64,000 nt of DNA, taken from NCBI GenBank assembly GCA_027459645.1, contig DAIDHQ010000030.1, positions 186,001 to 250,000 on the forward strand, read 5' to 3'. Positions 7,016 through 14,536 of this stretch are shown in pieces. The notes beneath the pieces are model-generated. The model saw only the letters and a program-made list of their open reading frames with translations. It searched no databases and was not told the origin of the DNA. Source of the stretch: Vulcanimicrobiota bacterium. GTDB taxonomy: Bacteria; Vulcanimicrobiota; Vulcanimicrobiia; Vulcanimicrobiales; Vulcanimicrobiaceae. Both the position numbers and the translations under genes were made by a program. The first letter of the stretch is position 1, and each line of letters opens with the position of its first letter.

Positions 7016-8596
7016 TTATCCCTTCAACATCTCGCGCGCGGCATTCCAGCCGGGCGCTCCCATCACGCCGCCGCCTGGATGTGCGGCCGAGCCGCACATG
7101 TAGAGGCCTTTGACCGGCGTGCGATAGTTCGCATAACCCGGCACCGGGCGAAACATATACAGATTGTGCAGCGGCATCGTCCCTTGAAAAATGTTGCCTC
7201 CGGTCAACCCGAATTTCGCTTCGATATCGACGGGCGTGAGAATCTGCCGGTCGAGCACCGAGTCCTTAAAGCCCGGCGCATAGCGCTCGACGATATCGAA
7301 GCAGCGATCGGCGAACTCGGCCTTGTTCGCGTCGGTCCAGGGACCGTCTTTACGCGCGTAGGGAGCGTACTGCACGAACATCGATGCGAGGTGTTTCCCC
7401 GGCGGAGCGATCGTGTCGTCGAGCGACGACGGCAGGCACATCTCGACGACCGGCTCGCGCGAGGGCATGCCGTATTTCGCATCGTCGTATGCGCGTTCGA
7501 TAAAATCTTGGTCCGGGCAGAAGTGCACGGTGCCGTGATGCTGCAGCCCCGGCTCGTGCCCGGGAAGCGCGGTAAAACTGGGAAGCTTGTCGATCGCAAC
7601 GTTGATCTTCACCGACGCGCTCTCGTACCCAATGCGCGCAACGGCGTCGCGGAACTCCGGCGGCAACGACCGCGGGTCGAGGAATTTCTCGAAGGTCAAG
7701 TGCATGTCGACGCCGCTTGCAATCTTCTTCGCGTAAAATTCGTCGCCGTTGCGCAACGCGACGCCCGTCACGGCGCCATTCTTCGTGAGGATCGTTTCGA
7801 CTTCGGCTTCCGTGCGAATCTCGACGCCAAGATCCTTGGCCGCGCGCGCAATCGATTGCGTCAATCCGCCCATGCCGCCGCGCATGTACGCCCACACGCC
7901 CTTCTTGCCGTTGGTTTCACCCATCACGTGATGGAAGAGCACGTACGCCGTGCCGGGCATCGACGGCGCCATAAACGCGCCGATGATCGCGTCGGTCGCG
8001 ATCGTGCCTTTGAGTTCTTCCGATTCGAACCAGCGATCGAGAATGGGACGCGCGGCGCCGCTGAGCATTTCGATCGCCTCGTTCATCGCGGGGCCCATTC
8101 TTTGCATCGAGCGTCCGAGCTTGCCCATCTCCAAGAGATCGCCGATACCCGGCTTGAGCACGTTGGGCGGAATCTGCGTGAGCGTCGGTTCGATGACCGA
8201 CGCGACGCGTTCCAGCATCGCCTCGTATTTCGGGTACGCTTCCGCGTCGTGCTTGCTGAACTTCGCGATCTCTTGCGTATCTTGCGCGAGGCCGCGACCG
8301 AGCATGAGATACCGGCCGTCTAAAAAGGGCGAGAAGGACGCCGGGTTGCGCTCGATCGCCTCAAAGCCGTGCGCCTTCAAATTGAGGTCGCGGACGATCT
8401 CCGGGCGGAAGAGGCTGTTGACATAGGCCGCGGTCGAGACCTTATAGCCCGGGAAGGTCTCCTCGGTGACCGAGGCGCCGCCAACGATGTAGCGGCGCTC
8501 CAGGACGAGAACCTTCCACTTGGCTTTGGCCAGATATGCGGCGGTGACCAGGCCGTTATGGCCCCCGCCAATAATGATGGCATCGTAGGTGCTCAT
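7016..8596 (-). CDS. FAD-dependent phytoene-desaturase-like oxidoreductase
   Basis: A 526-residue flavoprotein with the N-terminal FAD dinucleotide motif YDAIIIGGGHNGLVTAAYL, a second motif ERRYIVGGASVTEE, and the C-terminal FAD-contact segment LYMCGSAAHPGGGVMGAPG. It belongs to the amine oxidase/CrtI-type group close to PYROXD2-like proteins rather than to true carotenoid desaturases. Start ATG 8596 has AAAGGG upstream; the longer track ORF runs through the divergent promoter region. It is first gene of the operon with the dehydrogenase and hydrolase, and divergent from the Rieske oxygenase. Confidence 0.85.
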   Translation of the reverse strand: MSTYDAIIIGGGHNGLVTAAYLAKAKWKVLVLERRYIVGGASVTEETFPGYKVSTAAYVNSLFRPEIVRDLNLKAHGFEAIERNPASFSPFLDGRYLMLGRGLAQDTQEIAKFSKHDAEAYPKYEAMLERVASVIEPTLTQIPPNVLKPGIGDLLEMGKLGRSMQRMGPAMNEAIEMLSGAARPILDRWFESEELKGTIATDAIIGAFMAPSMPGTAYVLFHHVMGETNGKKGVWAYMRGGMGGLTQSIARAAKDLGVEIRTEAEVETILTKNGAVTGVALRNGDEFYAKKIASGVDMHLTFEKFLDPRSLPPEFRDAVARIGYESASVKINVAIDKLPSFTALPGHEPGLQHHGTVHFCPDQDFIERAYDDAKYGMPSREPVVEMCLPSSLDDTIAPPGKHLASMFVQYAPYARKDGPWTDANKAEFADRCFDIVERYAPGFKDSVLDRQILTPVDIEAKFGLTGGNIFQGTMPLHNLYMFRPVPGYANYRTPVKGLYMCGSAAHPGGGVMGAPGWNAAREMLKG

Positions 8597-8662
8597 GACG
8601 CCCTTTCTATTCGGAGGAAGCGGGATACGCCCCGATGGATGCCTGGCCCTGCGATGTGATTT

Positions 8663-8677
8663 CCGAATGATTTTCGG
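8663..8677. promoter_or_regulatory. Inverted repeat in the divergent intergenic region
   Basis: CCGAA-TGATT-TTCGG, a perfect 5-bp inverted repeat between the FAD oxidoreductase and Rieske genes, placed where a regulator could control both. It is short, so a chance match is possible. Confidence 0.25.
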
Positions 8678-8698
8678 CGCGAAAGAGAGGATCGGGTA

Positions 8699-9808
8699 GT
8701 GGATACGTTCGCGAAGGCCACGGTGGGCTGCGGAGCGCTCACGCTCGACCGAAGCTGGTATACCGATCCCTTCGTCTTTGCAGACGAGCGCAAGCGCATC
8801 TTCGAGCGCGATTGGATCTGCGTCGGACGCACCGACGCGATCCCCAACGCCGGCGACTATCTCTTGGCAAACGCCGCAAACGAATCGCTGATCGCCGTGC
8901 GTGGAAGCGACGGCGCCGTGCGTGCGTTCTATAACGTGTGCCGCCACCGTGGGACCCGCCTGTGCGAAGCTTCATCGGGGCATTTCAACGGATCGATTCA
9001 GTGTCCGTATCACGCGTGGACGTACGGTCTGGACGGCAATCTTCGCATCGCACGCAATATGTCGGACGTGCCGGGCTTCGACGTGACCGCTTATCCGCTG
9101 CGCGAAACGCGTCTTGCGCTTTGGGAAGGCTTCGTTTTTGTTTCGCTGGCCGAGGAGTCCCAGCCGTTCGAAGAAGCATTCGGACCGCTGCTGCATCGTT
9201 TCGACCGTTGGCAGATTGGTTCGTTGCGTACCGCAGCCTCGATAGACTACGAGGTTGAAGCGAACTGGAAGCTGATCGTGCAGAATTACTCCGAGTGCTA
9301 TCATTGCCCGCTCGTGCATCCGCAACTGGAGAAGCTCTCACCCTCGGATTCCGGCCGCAACGACTTGGACGAAGGACCGTTCCTTGGCGGTTATTCAGAA
9401 CTTCGCGGCGATGCAAGCCTCACGACGAGCGGGCAGAGACAACGCGCGCCGGTCGGCATGGTCAGTGGAGACGATCTGAGACGCGTGTACTACTACGCCA
9501 TCTTTCCGTCGATGCTCTTGAGCCTCCATCCCGACTACGTGATGGTGCACGAGCTGCGTCCGCTCTCGACCGGCAGCACGCAGATCCGCTGTTCTTGGCT
9601 CTTCGATCCCGACGCTATGGGCGCGCCCGATTTCGATCCGAGCGATGCGGTGGATTTTTGGGACATGACGAACCGCCAAGATTGGCACGTGAACGAATTA
9701 ACGCAAGCCGGAGTGCAATCGCGCTCGTATACACCAGGTCCCTATGCGAACGCGGAAGGATTGCTCGCCGCATTCGATCGCTATTATCTGAAACGGATGC
9801 AGCCGTGA
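8699..9808 (+). CDS. Rieske non-haem iron ring-hydroxylating oxygenase, alpha subunit
   Basis: A 369-residue terminal oxygenase. The Rieske 2Fe-2S ligands are C81-x-H83 and C102-x2-H105 (CRHRGTRL, CPYHAWTY). The catalytic domain shows NYSECYHCPLVHP, giving the iron ligands H202 and H207. Such enzymes use O2 and an external reductase to hydroxylate or demethylate aromatic or quaternary amine substrates. No reductase or beta subunit is adjacent. GTG 8699 follows GAGAGG by about 8 nt. It overlaps the GNAT gene by 4 nt and diverges from the FAD oxidoreductase operon. Confidence 0.92.
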   Translation: MDTFAKATVGCGALTLDRSWYTDPFVFADERKRIFERDWICVGRTDAIPNAGDYLLANAANESLIAVRGSDGAVRAFYNVCRHRGTRLCEASSGHFNGSIQCPYHAWTYGLDGNLRIARNMSDVPGFDVTAYPLRETRLALWEGFVFVSLAEESQPFEEAFGPLLHRFDRWQIGSLRTAASIDYEVEANWKLIVQNYSECYHCPLVHPQLEKLSPSDSGRNDLDEGPFLGGYSELRGDASLTTSGQRQRAPVGMVSGDDLRRVYYYAIFPSMLLSLHPDYVMVHELRPLSTGSTQIRCSWLFDPDAMGAPDFDPSDAVDFWDMTNRQDWHVNELTQAGVQSRSYTPGPYANAEGLLAAFDRYYLKRMQP

Positions 9809-10245
9809 ACGTTCGCCGCGCAACCCCGGCGGATTTAGAAGCCCTGCTGCCGTTGGTGCACGGCTACCGCCGGTTTTACCGGCAAGAACACGATGCTCAG
9901 CGCGAGCGCGCGTTCATGGAAGCGCACCTGCGGGACGGAACGAGCGTCGTATACGTAGCCGAAGAAGACGGAACGCTCGTAGGGTTCGTGCAGCTCTTTC
10001 ACACCTTTAGCACGGTGTTTCTGGCGCCGGCACTAATCTTGGAAGACCTCTTCGTCGATCCTGGCGTTCGCGGTCGCGGCGTCGGCAGCGCGCTTATCGG
10101 CGCCGCGGAGGAGTACGCGCGAGCGATCGGCGCTGCGGTGATGTTTCTCGAAACGGCGGTCGACAACGTGCCGGCGCAGGCAGTCTACGAACGCAAGGGC
10201 TGGACGCGCGAGTCACAGTTCTATAAATACAACGCTCCGCTCTAG
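9805..10245 (+). CDS. GNAT family N-acetyltransferase
   Basis: A 146-residue acetyl-CoA-dependent transferase. The fold is recognised by the N-terminal RRATPADLEALLPLV, the beta-4 EDLFVDPGVRGRGVGSALI with the acetyl-CoA pyrophosphate loop RGRGVG, and the C-terminal AQAVYERKGWTRESQFYKY. The track ORF starts in another gene; GTG 9805 overlaps the oxygenase stop as GTGA, implying translational coupling. The acetyl acceptor is unknown. Confidence 0.88.
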   Translation: MNVRRATPADLEALLPLVHGYRRFYRQEHDAQRERAFMEAHLRDGTSVVYVAEEDGTLVGFVQLFHTFSTVFLAPALILEDLFVDPGVRGRGVGSALIGAAEEYARAIGAAVMFLETAVDNVPAQAVYERKGWTRESQFYKYNAPL

Positions 10246-10284
10246 GCGGGAACATTCTACCCTCGTCGGGGCCTCTCTCTTACG

Positions 10285-10824
10285 ATGAACCAATTACTCT
10301 CATCCGCGCTCGCAGGCGATCCGGCTGCGCTCGAAGGCTTGATTCACGAGATTTGGCCGCGATGCTACCGTCTTGCGGCGGCGGTGATCGGGGACCGTGC
10401 GCTCGCCCAAGACGCGGCGCAAGAGTCGTGCGCCATCGTCTACGTCCGGTTACGCAGCTTGCGGGACCGCTCGGCTTTCGATGCATGGCTCTATCGCATC
10501 GTGATGCGCGAAGCAACTCGCGTACGCAGACGCATACCGGCGAACGTGCCGCTCTACGACGATGCGTCCTTCGCACCCGATGAAACGACGTCGATCGACG
10601 TGTGGCGCGCGCTCGCGCAGCTTCCGGAGGATCAACGCGATGCGGTGGTGCTCTTTTATTTTCACGATCTACGAACGGAAGATATTGCGGCCATCGTCGA
10701 CGTTCCGCATGCAACCGTGCGAACTCGCCTGATGCGTGCGCGCGAGCGCTTGCGCGCGTCGCTCGGCGACTACGCGAACGATCTTCACGTGCAGCAAGGA
10801 GAGGTACAACACTATGCCGTCTGA
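10285..10824 (+). CDS. ECF-type RNA polymerase sigma factor
   Basis: A 179-residue sigma factor with only regions 2 and 4. Region 2 reads AQDAAQESCAIVYVRLRSLRDRSAFDAWLYRIVMREATR, and region 4 reads LPEDQRDAVVLFYFHDLRTEDIAAIVDVPHATVRTRLMRARERLR. ECF factors usually answer envelope or stress signals and are held by a cognate membrane anti-sigma protein. The next gene overlaps its stop by 11 nt and encodes a single-span membrane protein, which fits that pairing. No clear GGAAC/CGTC autoregulatory promoter with standard spacing was found. Confidence 0.88.
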   Translation: MNQLLSSALAGDPAALEGLIHEIWPRCYRLAAAVIGDRALAQDAAQESCAIVYVRLRSLRDRSAFDAWLYRIVMREATRVRRRIPANVPLYDDASFAPDETTSIDVWRALAQLPEDQRDAVVLFYFHDLRTEDIAAIVDVPHATVRTRLMRARERLRASLGDYANDLHVQQGEVQHYAV

Positions 10825-11863
10825 GTTTTCGAATGCCGGAAAGGCATCGCTACGTGCCATTGCGGTGCCGCCGCTCGTGATGAATGCCGTTCGCGCCCGA
10901 GCGCAGGAACGGCGTTCGCGTACGGGACTACGCCGCATCATCGTGGGCGCGACGCTTGCGATCGGCATCCTTGGTGCGGCAACGGTTGCCGTGGTCAAGA
11001 ATGCCGGCGTAGACCTTTGGGTGAGCGGCAATAAGGGTGCGTTCATGATGCATTCGCTCGAATGGATCCGCTCTCCGCAGGCATCGGAATTCCGCGCTGC
11101 CGTCGCAAACGCGACCTTCCCAGTGGTATATCCCGTCGGTTTGCCGGCTGGAGCGAAACTCGTGGACATGCAGGTTGCGCCGCAAGGTGCTCCGTCGACC
11201 GTCATGCTCGCTTATCGAGGCCCGGGCGAATTTCACGCCGATTTCATCCTGGCAAATCCCAAAATCGTGAATGCAGCCAAGTTCGGTCCCGGCGGCGCTC
11301 AACCGCACTTCGGTCACATCGACACGTGGCGCGTCGGTGACGAGGTCGTCGTCGTGCCAAAAGGTCTGCTGAGTGCTGCTGCAATCGATCGCATCGAGAG
11401 CGCCATGCGGAAGACGTCGCCGGCCGCAAGCGCTGCCGATGCGCAGAGCCGTCTGCTGCCGTTCATCGTCCTGGGCGGTATCGACCGCGTGGTAACTGCC
11501 GCGCGTTATGCTCCATCCACGGGGTCGAGCGTGCTTATAGAGGATTCGCAGGTGCGTTCGCTTCCCCGGCGCATCGCGGCGCGCGATCCGTTCGTCGACA
11601 ACCGCGTTCAGTCACTCTCCGGGTTCATCTACGAGAAAGGAAAACTCTCCGGTGCTCGTTCTAAACCGGTGCCCGGCGTCTCCTCGAAAAAGGTGGTCAT
11701 CAATCTCGACGGCATGAAAGCCATCGAATCCGCGCTGCGAGCACACGGAATGCTGCAATGCCGGTGTGACGTGCTCTTCCACCGCGGTGCGGCAGCATAT
11801 ACGATCTGGGCCCTTCCGCTCGGTCACGGCGCCGTGAGCAAGTACGTCGTGCCTGCGACCTAA
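10814..11863 (+). CDS. Membrane-anchored putative partner (anti-sigma candidate) of the ECF sigma factor
   Basis: A 349-residue protein with a basic cytoplasmic N-terminus, one transmembrane segment (about residues 37-58, IIVGATLAIGILGAATVAVV) and a long extracytoplasmic domain of unknown family containing a DUF4367/MucB-like looking segment (FPVVYPVGLPAGAKLVDMQV). ATG 10814 lies inside the sigma gene and has AAGGAG 12 nt upstream. The anti-sigma role is inferred from overlap and topology; no zinc-binding ZAS motif is visible. Confidence 0.65.
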   Translation: MPSEFSNAGKASLRAIAVPPLVMNAVRARAQERRSRTGLRRIIVGATLAIGILGAATVAVVKNAGVDLWVSGNKGAFMMHSLEWIRSPQASEFRAAVANATFPVVYPVGLPAGAKLVDMQVAPQGAPSTVMLAYRGPGEFHADFILANPKIVNAAKFGPGGAQPHFGHIDTWRVGDEVVVVPKGLLSAAAIDRIESAMRKTSPAASAADAQSRLLPFIVLGGIDRVVTAARYAPSTGSSVLIEDSQVRSLPRRIAARDPFVDNRVQSLSGFIYEKGKLSGARSKPVPGVSSKKVVINLDGMKAIESALRAHGMLQCRCDVLFHRGAAAYTIWALPLGHGAVSKYVVPAT

Positions 11864-11879
11864 GACGGTTCGGGCGCCC

Positions 11880-12005
11880 TTGCGAGGACTCGCGGCCTTT
11901 GGTATCGTACCGAGGTTAGCCGCCGCCGTTGCGGAGGCTCGCGGCACCTGGATGGTGCCGGGAGATTCCGAGCACACGACGTGCGGTCGCACCGAAAGGT
12001 GCGAC
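11880..12005 (+). other. Structured leader with tandem repeat before the tRNA cluster
   Basis: Two imperfect copies, 49 nt apart, of TTGCG(G)AGGxCTCGCGGC, each followed by a different hairpin: GGTA-TCG-TACC in the first and GGCACC-TGGAT-GGTGCC in the second. A third hairpin, GTCGCACC-GAAA-GGTGCGAC at 11986-12005, ends 7 nt before tRNA-Tyr. The stems differ in sequence but keep pairing, which suggests an RNA structure in the pre-tRNA leader. I do not recognise an Rfam family. Confidence 0.4.
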
Positions 12006-12012
12006 GGGATCC

Positions 12013-12100
12013 GGGTAGGTGGTCGAGTGGTTAAAGGCACCGGACTGTAAATTCGGCGCGCGAAAGCGCTACGCTGGTTCGAATCCAGCCCTGCCCACCA
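12013..12100 (+). tRNA. tRNA-Tyr (anticodon GTA)
   Basis: Class II tRNA of 88 nt including encoded CCA. Acceptor GGGTAGG/CCTGCCC (one G-T pair), anticodon stem CCGGA/TTCGG with loop CTGTAAA giving GTA, a long variable arm (GCGCGCGAAAGCGCTAC region) and T arm CTGG-TTCGAAT-CCAG. First of a tRNA-Tyr, Gly, Thr run. Confidence 0.95.
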
Positions 12101-12131
12101 TTTCGGGGGTCGCATTGCGGCCCCCATTCAC

Positions 12132-12205
12132 GCGGGCGTTGCATAGTGGTAGTGCCTCTGCCTTCCAAGCAGATAGCGCGAGTTCGATTCTCGCCGCCCG
12201 CTCCA
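12132..12205 (+). tRNA. tRNA-Gly (anticodon TCC)
   Basis: A 74-nt cloverleaf with encoded CCA: acceptor GCGGGCG/CGCCCGC, anticodon stem TCTGC/GCAGA with loop CTTCCAA giving TCC, T arm GCGAG-TTCGATT-CTCGC. It lies 31 nt after tRNA-Tyr. Confidence 0.95.
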
Positions 12206-12251
12206 ACGATGCTGCCAGACGTATGGCACGATCGCTCGGTACGCTTGTTTC

Positions 12252-12722
12252 ATGAAGCGGAACACGAAGCTGGTCGGCGATATCTCCGAAGCAAACGTCA
12301 TGGCGGCTCTTCTGGAGGCCGGGTACTCGATAGCGGTACCGTTCGGCGAAAATCAGCGCTACGACCTCATCGCCGAACGGGACGGAATGTTTCTGCGCGT
12401 GCAAGTAAAGACTGGCAGACTTCGAAACGGCGTGATCCTTTTCAATGGTTATAGTTCGCACAGCCATCGGAAAGGAGTGTCCTGTCGGCGATACGCCGGC
12501 GATGTCGATCTTTTCGGCATCTACTGCCGGCAGAACGAGACAGTCTATCTCGTCCCCATCGCCGACGTTCGCTTGAAAGGATCGCTTCGAGTGGTGCCGA
12601 CCGCGAACGCTCAGCGGGAGAAGATTCGATGGGCGGACCAGTATCGGGTCGGAGCGGCTTCCTCGAAGGCAGTAGGGCCCGAGGGCGCAGGTGGAGTATC
12701 GTTGTTCGGTTCGCCGCCGTAG
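12252..12722 (+). CDS. PD-(D/E)XK endonuclease-like protein overlapping tRNA-Thr
   Basis: A 156-residue protein with a compact restriction-nuclease-like core: MKRNTKLVGDISEANVMAALLEAGY, then FGENQRYDLIAERDGMFLRVQVKTGR. The D (RYDLI) and VxVKT residues match the group I intron-associated PD-(D/E)XK endonuclease family. It sits between tRNA-Gly and tRNA-Thr(GGT). The last codons are the tRNA acceptor stem and the stop is the TAG at tRNA positions 8-10. No clear ribosome binding site precedes ATG 12252; ATG 12300 is an alternative. A Holliday-junction or repair nuclease is a less likely reading. Confidence 0.75.
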   Translation: MKRNTKLVGDISEANVMAALLEAGYSIAVPFGENQRYDLIAERDGMFLRVQVKTGRLRNGVILFNGYSSHSHRKGVSCRRYAGDVDLFGIYCRQNETVYLVPIADVRLKGSLRVVPTANAQREKIRWADQYRVGAASSKAVGPEGAGGVSLFGSPP

Positions 12723-12787
12723 CTTAGTGGTAAAGCATCACTTTGGTAAAGTGAAGAGCACCAGTTCAATCCTGGTCGGCGGCTCCA
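12713..12787 (+). tRNA. tRNA-Thr (anticodon GGT)
   Basis: A 75-nt tRNA with encoded CCA: acceptor GCCGCCG/CGGCGGC, anticodon stem TCACT/AGTGA with loop TTGGTAA giving GGT, T arm ACCAG-TTCAATC-CTGGT. Its first 10 nt are the last codons and the TAG stop of the preceding endonuclease ORF. Confidence 0.95.
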
Positions 12788-12795
12788 GAATAGTC

Positions 12796-12830
12796 AAAGA
12801 GCCCCGCGTTTTCGCGGGGCTCTTTGTATT
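12796..12830 (+). terminator. Strong intrinsic terminator after the tRNA cluster
   Basis: A 13-bp hairpin AAAGAGCCCCGCG/CGCGGGGCTCTTT with a TTTT loop followed by a T-rich tail. Because the stem starts with AAAGAG, it should also work on the minus strand for the convergent small gene at 12845. Confidence 0.92.
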
Positions 12831-12844
12831 TTGCGGCGTGCGCG

Positions 12845-13249
12845 CTAGCCTTCGATGTGCGCGTCGTTCGCGGTAAAGCGCATCCGTTTGTTGCCGGGAC
12901 CGAAAAGCGTCCCGGTGATGACGCCGTCGTGTATTCTTCCGGTCAAGCGAGAATTGCCCGCGCGGCCGAAGTCGATCCAGACGCGGCTTCCGTCGATCCC
13001 GCCAGTTACGGCGACGAAGTCGTTGTTGTCGGCGGGACGGTAGTATCCGGTGATGATTCCCTCTTTCGAGGTACGGATCTGCAAGCGGCCGGTATACGGT
13101 ACCGCAAAGCCGGCAACCGGCTGAATGTCGGTGGAATACACGACCGTTTTGTTGGTATGGATCTCGGCTGCGAATGCATACGCCGGTACGGCAGACGCAA
13201 GCACGATCGCGGCGACGATCCGCTGGTAAGAGCTCAGAATATGCTTCAC
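12845..13249 (-). CDS. Small exported protein of unknown function
   Basis: The mature part is a beta-rich domain (VVYSTDIQPVAGFAVPYTGRL ... GIIDG..., ending HIEG) after a signal sequence SYQRIVAAIVLASAVPAYAFAA. The start is uncertain: the track ATG at 13348 would put about 33 residues before the signal peptide, whereas GTG 13249 places the signal at the N-terminus. I chose 13249 without ribosome binding site support. Family not recognised. Convergent with the tRNA cluster across a terminator. Confidence 0.6.
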   Translation of the reverse strand: MKHILSSYQRIVAAIVLASAVPAYAFAAEIHTNKTVVYSTDIQPVAGFAVPYTGRLQIRTSKEGIITGYYRPADNNDFVAVTGGIDGSRVWIDFGRAGNSRLTGRIHDGVITGTLFGPGNKRMRFTANDAHIEG

Positions 13250-13360
13250 ATTGTGTATAACGCTCGGACCCGGTGATCTGTTTCGTGCCCCGGAAGTCCC
13301 AATCGGCGCGCGGACACCTAGCCCTGGTTGTAAGTTCGATATTCCCATAGCATCCGCAGT

Positions 13361-14143
13361 ATGCCAAATTCCGTACTTCGTTTGAACGTTGCGGCCGCTG
13401 CAGCCGCGCTATCACTGGCTGCATGCGGCGGCGGTGGAGCAGGCGGCGGCACAACGCCGGGCGCTCCGATGCCGCAACCCAGTGCGAGCGCGCCGGTTCC
13501 ATCTCCCACGCCGACGCCGCCGGTTGCGGGGTCGAACACCATCGAAACGTCGCAGGGGGCGACGATCGGGCAGCCGGGCGGGTTTACGCCGATGCTGGGA
13601 AATACGGCGAGCGGCGGAACCGGGCAGCCGGTCGACGGAACGACGTGCGACACGCAAATGTCGGACAACTACCACGTCCACGTATATTTGGGCGTGATCG
13701 CGAATGGCCAGCAGATGGCCTTACCCGCGGGCGCCGGAATGGTCAACCCGCAACCGCCAGTGAACGGCTTTGTGAATCTCGCGACGTGCTTCTATCATCT
13801 GCATACGCATGATTCCAGCGGCATCGTGCACATCGAAGATCCCGATCCGCAAAATCTCCCGGTGACGCAGTCGCTGTACACGTTGAAAACGTTTCTCGAC
13901 ATTTGGGGCGTCACCGCCGACGCCAATCATTTCGGCCCATTCCAAGGACCCGTCGAGGTTTTTACCTCCGGGCAAACCTACCAGGGCAACAGCAACGGCA
14001 GCACGGTTAACGCGTCGTCCTACACGTACTACGGCGACGATCCCACGAACATTCCGCTCTACTCGCACGAAGTAATTTGGGTGGAAGTCGGCCCGACGTA
14101 TCCGACTTCGCTGCCGAGCGTGCATTTCTACATGCCGCAATAA
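13361..14143 (+). CDS. His-rich putative lipoprotein
   Basis: 260 residues. A signal peptide ends in the lipobox LAAC, followed by a Gly-rich and Pro/Ser/Thr-rich linker to about residue 60, then a globular domain. That domain has closely spaced histidines (DNYHVHVYLGV, CFYHLHTHDSSGIVHIE), two cysteines and acidic residues, which looks like a metal-binding site or cupin-like sheet. I do not know the family. Expected to be membrane-anchored and facing the periplasm or surface. Followed by a bidirectional terminator. Confidence 0.7.
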   Translation: MPNSVLRLNVAAAAAALSLAACGGGGAGGGTTPGAPMPQPSASAPVPSPTPTPPVAGSNTIETSQGATIGQPGGFTPMLGNTASGGTGQPVDGTTCDTQMSDNYHVHVYLGVIANGQQMALPAGAGMVNPQPPVNGFVNLATCFYHLHTHDSSGIVHIEDPDPQNLPVTQSLYTLKTFLDIWGVTADANHFGPFQGPVEVFTSGQTYQGNSNGSTVNASSYTYYGDDPTNIPLYSHEVIWVEVGPTYPTSLPSVHFYMPQ

Positions 14144-14146
14144 CGC

Positions 14147-14190
14147 AAGAGCGCTCGATGCCTTGCTTCGGCATCGAGCGCTCTTCGTTC
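14147..14190. terminator. Bidirectional intrinsic terminator
   Basis: A 16-bp perfect hairpin AAGAGCGCTCGATGCC / GGCATCGAGCGCTCTT with a 7-nt loop between two convergent genes. A-rich and T-rich flanks allow function on either strand. Confidence 0.85.
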
Positions 14191-14195
14191 ATCCT

Positions 14196-14498
14196 TCAGC
14201 GAATCGTGGTGCGGTCGCTGCCGCCGCGCAGGCCGAAGAGCCCAATAAGACCGATCAATCCAAGCCAACCCCAGGCGCCATACCCGCCGCTCGTTCCGGT
14301 CGTCGTCGTGTCCGTCGTCGAACCGGTCGTACTCGTGCCGGTACCCGTACCCGTCGTTCCCGTGTCGGTGCCCGGCGACGCCGTCGTAGTAGCGCCGGCC
14401 GGCGACGTGGCGGTCGCCTGTGCCGATGCGTGAAGCGGGACGAATGTCGCGGCAAGCGCGAAGATCGTCGCGGAAGCGATTTTCGAAAAACCTCTCAT
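14196..14498 (-). CDS. WGxxGxxG-type small exported protein
   Basis: A 100-residue protein with a signal peptide (residues 1-26), a Thr/Gly/Ser-only linker (about 27-70) and a C-terminal hydrophobic segment WGWLGLIGLIGLFGLRGG followed by basic residues. This matches the WGxxGxxG small-protein pattern seen in several phyla, perhaps a surface-sorting or membrane anchor tail. Function unknown. Confidence 0.7.
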   Translation of the reverse strand: MRGFSKIASATIFALAATFVPLHASAQATATSPAGATTTASPGTDTGTTGTGTGTSTTGSTTDTTTTGTSGGYGAWGWLGLIGLIGLFGLRGGSDRTTIR

Positions 14499-14536
14499 AG
14501 CATCTCCCCGTGTGTGTTGCTAGAGAGGTTCTACCC

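Noticed and set aside
10248-10285. GGAAC followed by CGTC as an autoregulated ECF promoter
   Set aside because: The two boxes are only about 10 nt apart, not the usual 16-17, so the match is probably accidental.
11612-12127. Minus-strand 171-aa ORF over the ECF partner gene and tRNA-Tyr
   Set aside because: Contains AGLDSNQRSAFARRIYSPVPLTTRPPT, again antisense tRNA, and opposes a better gene.
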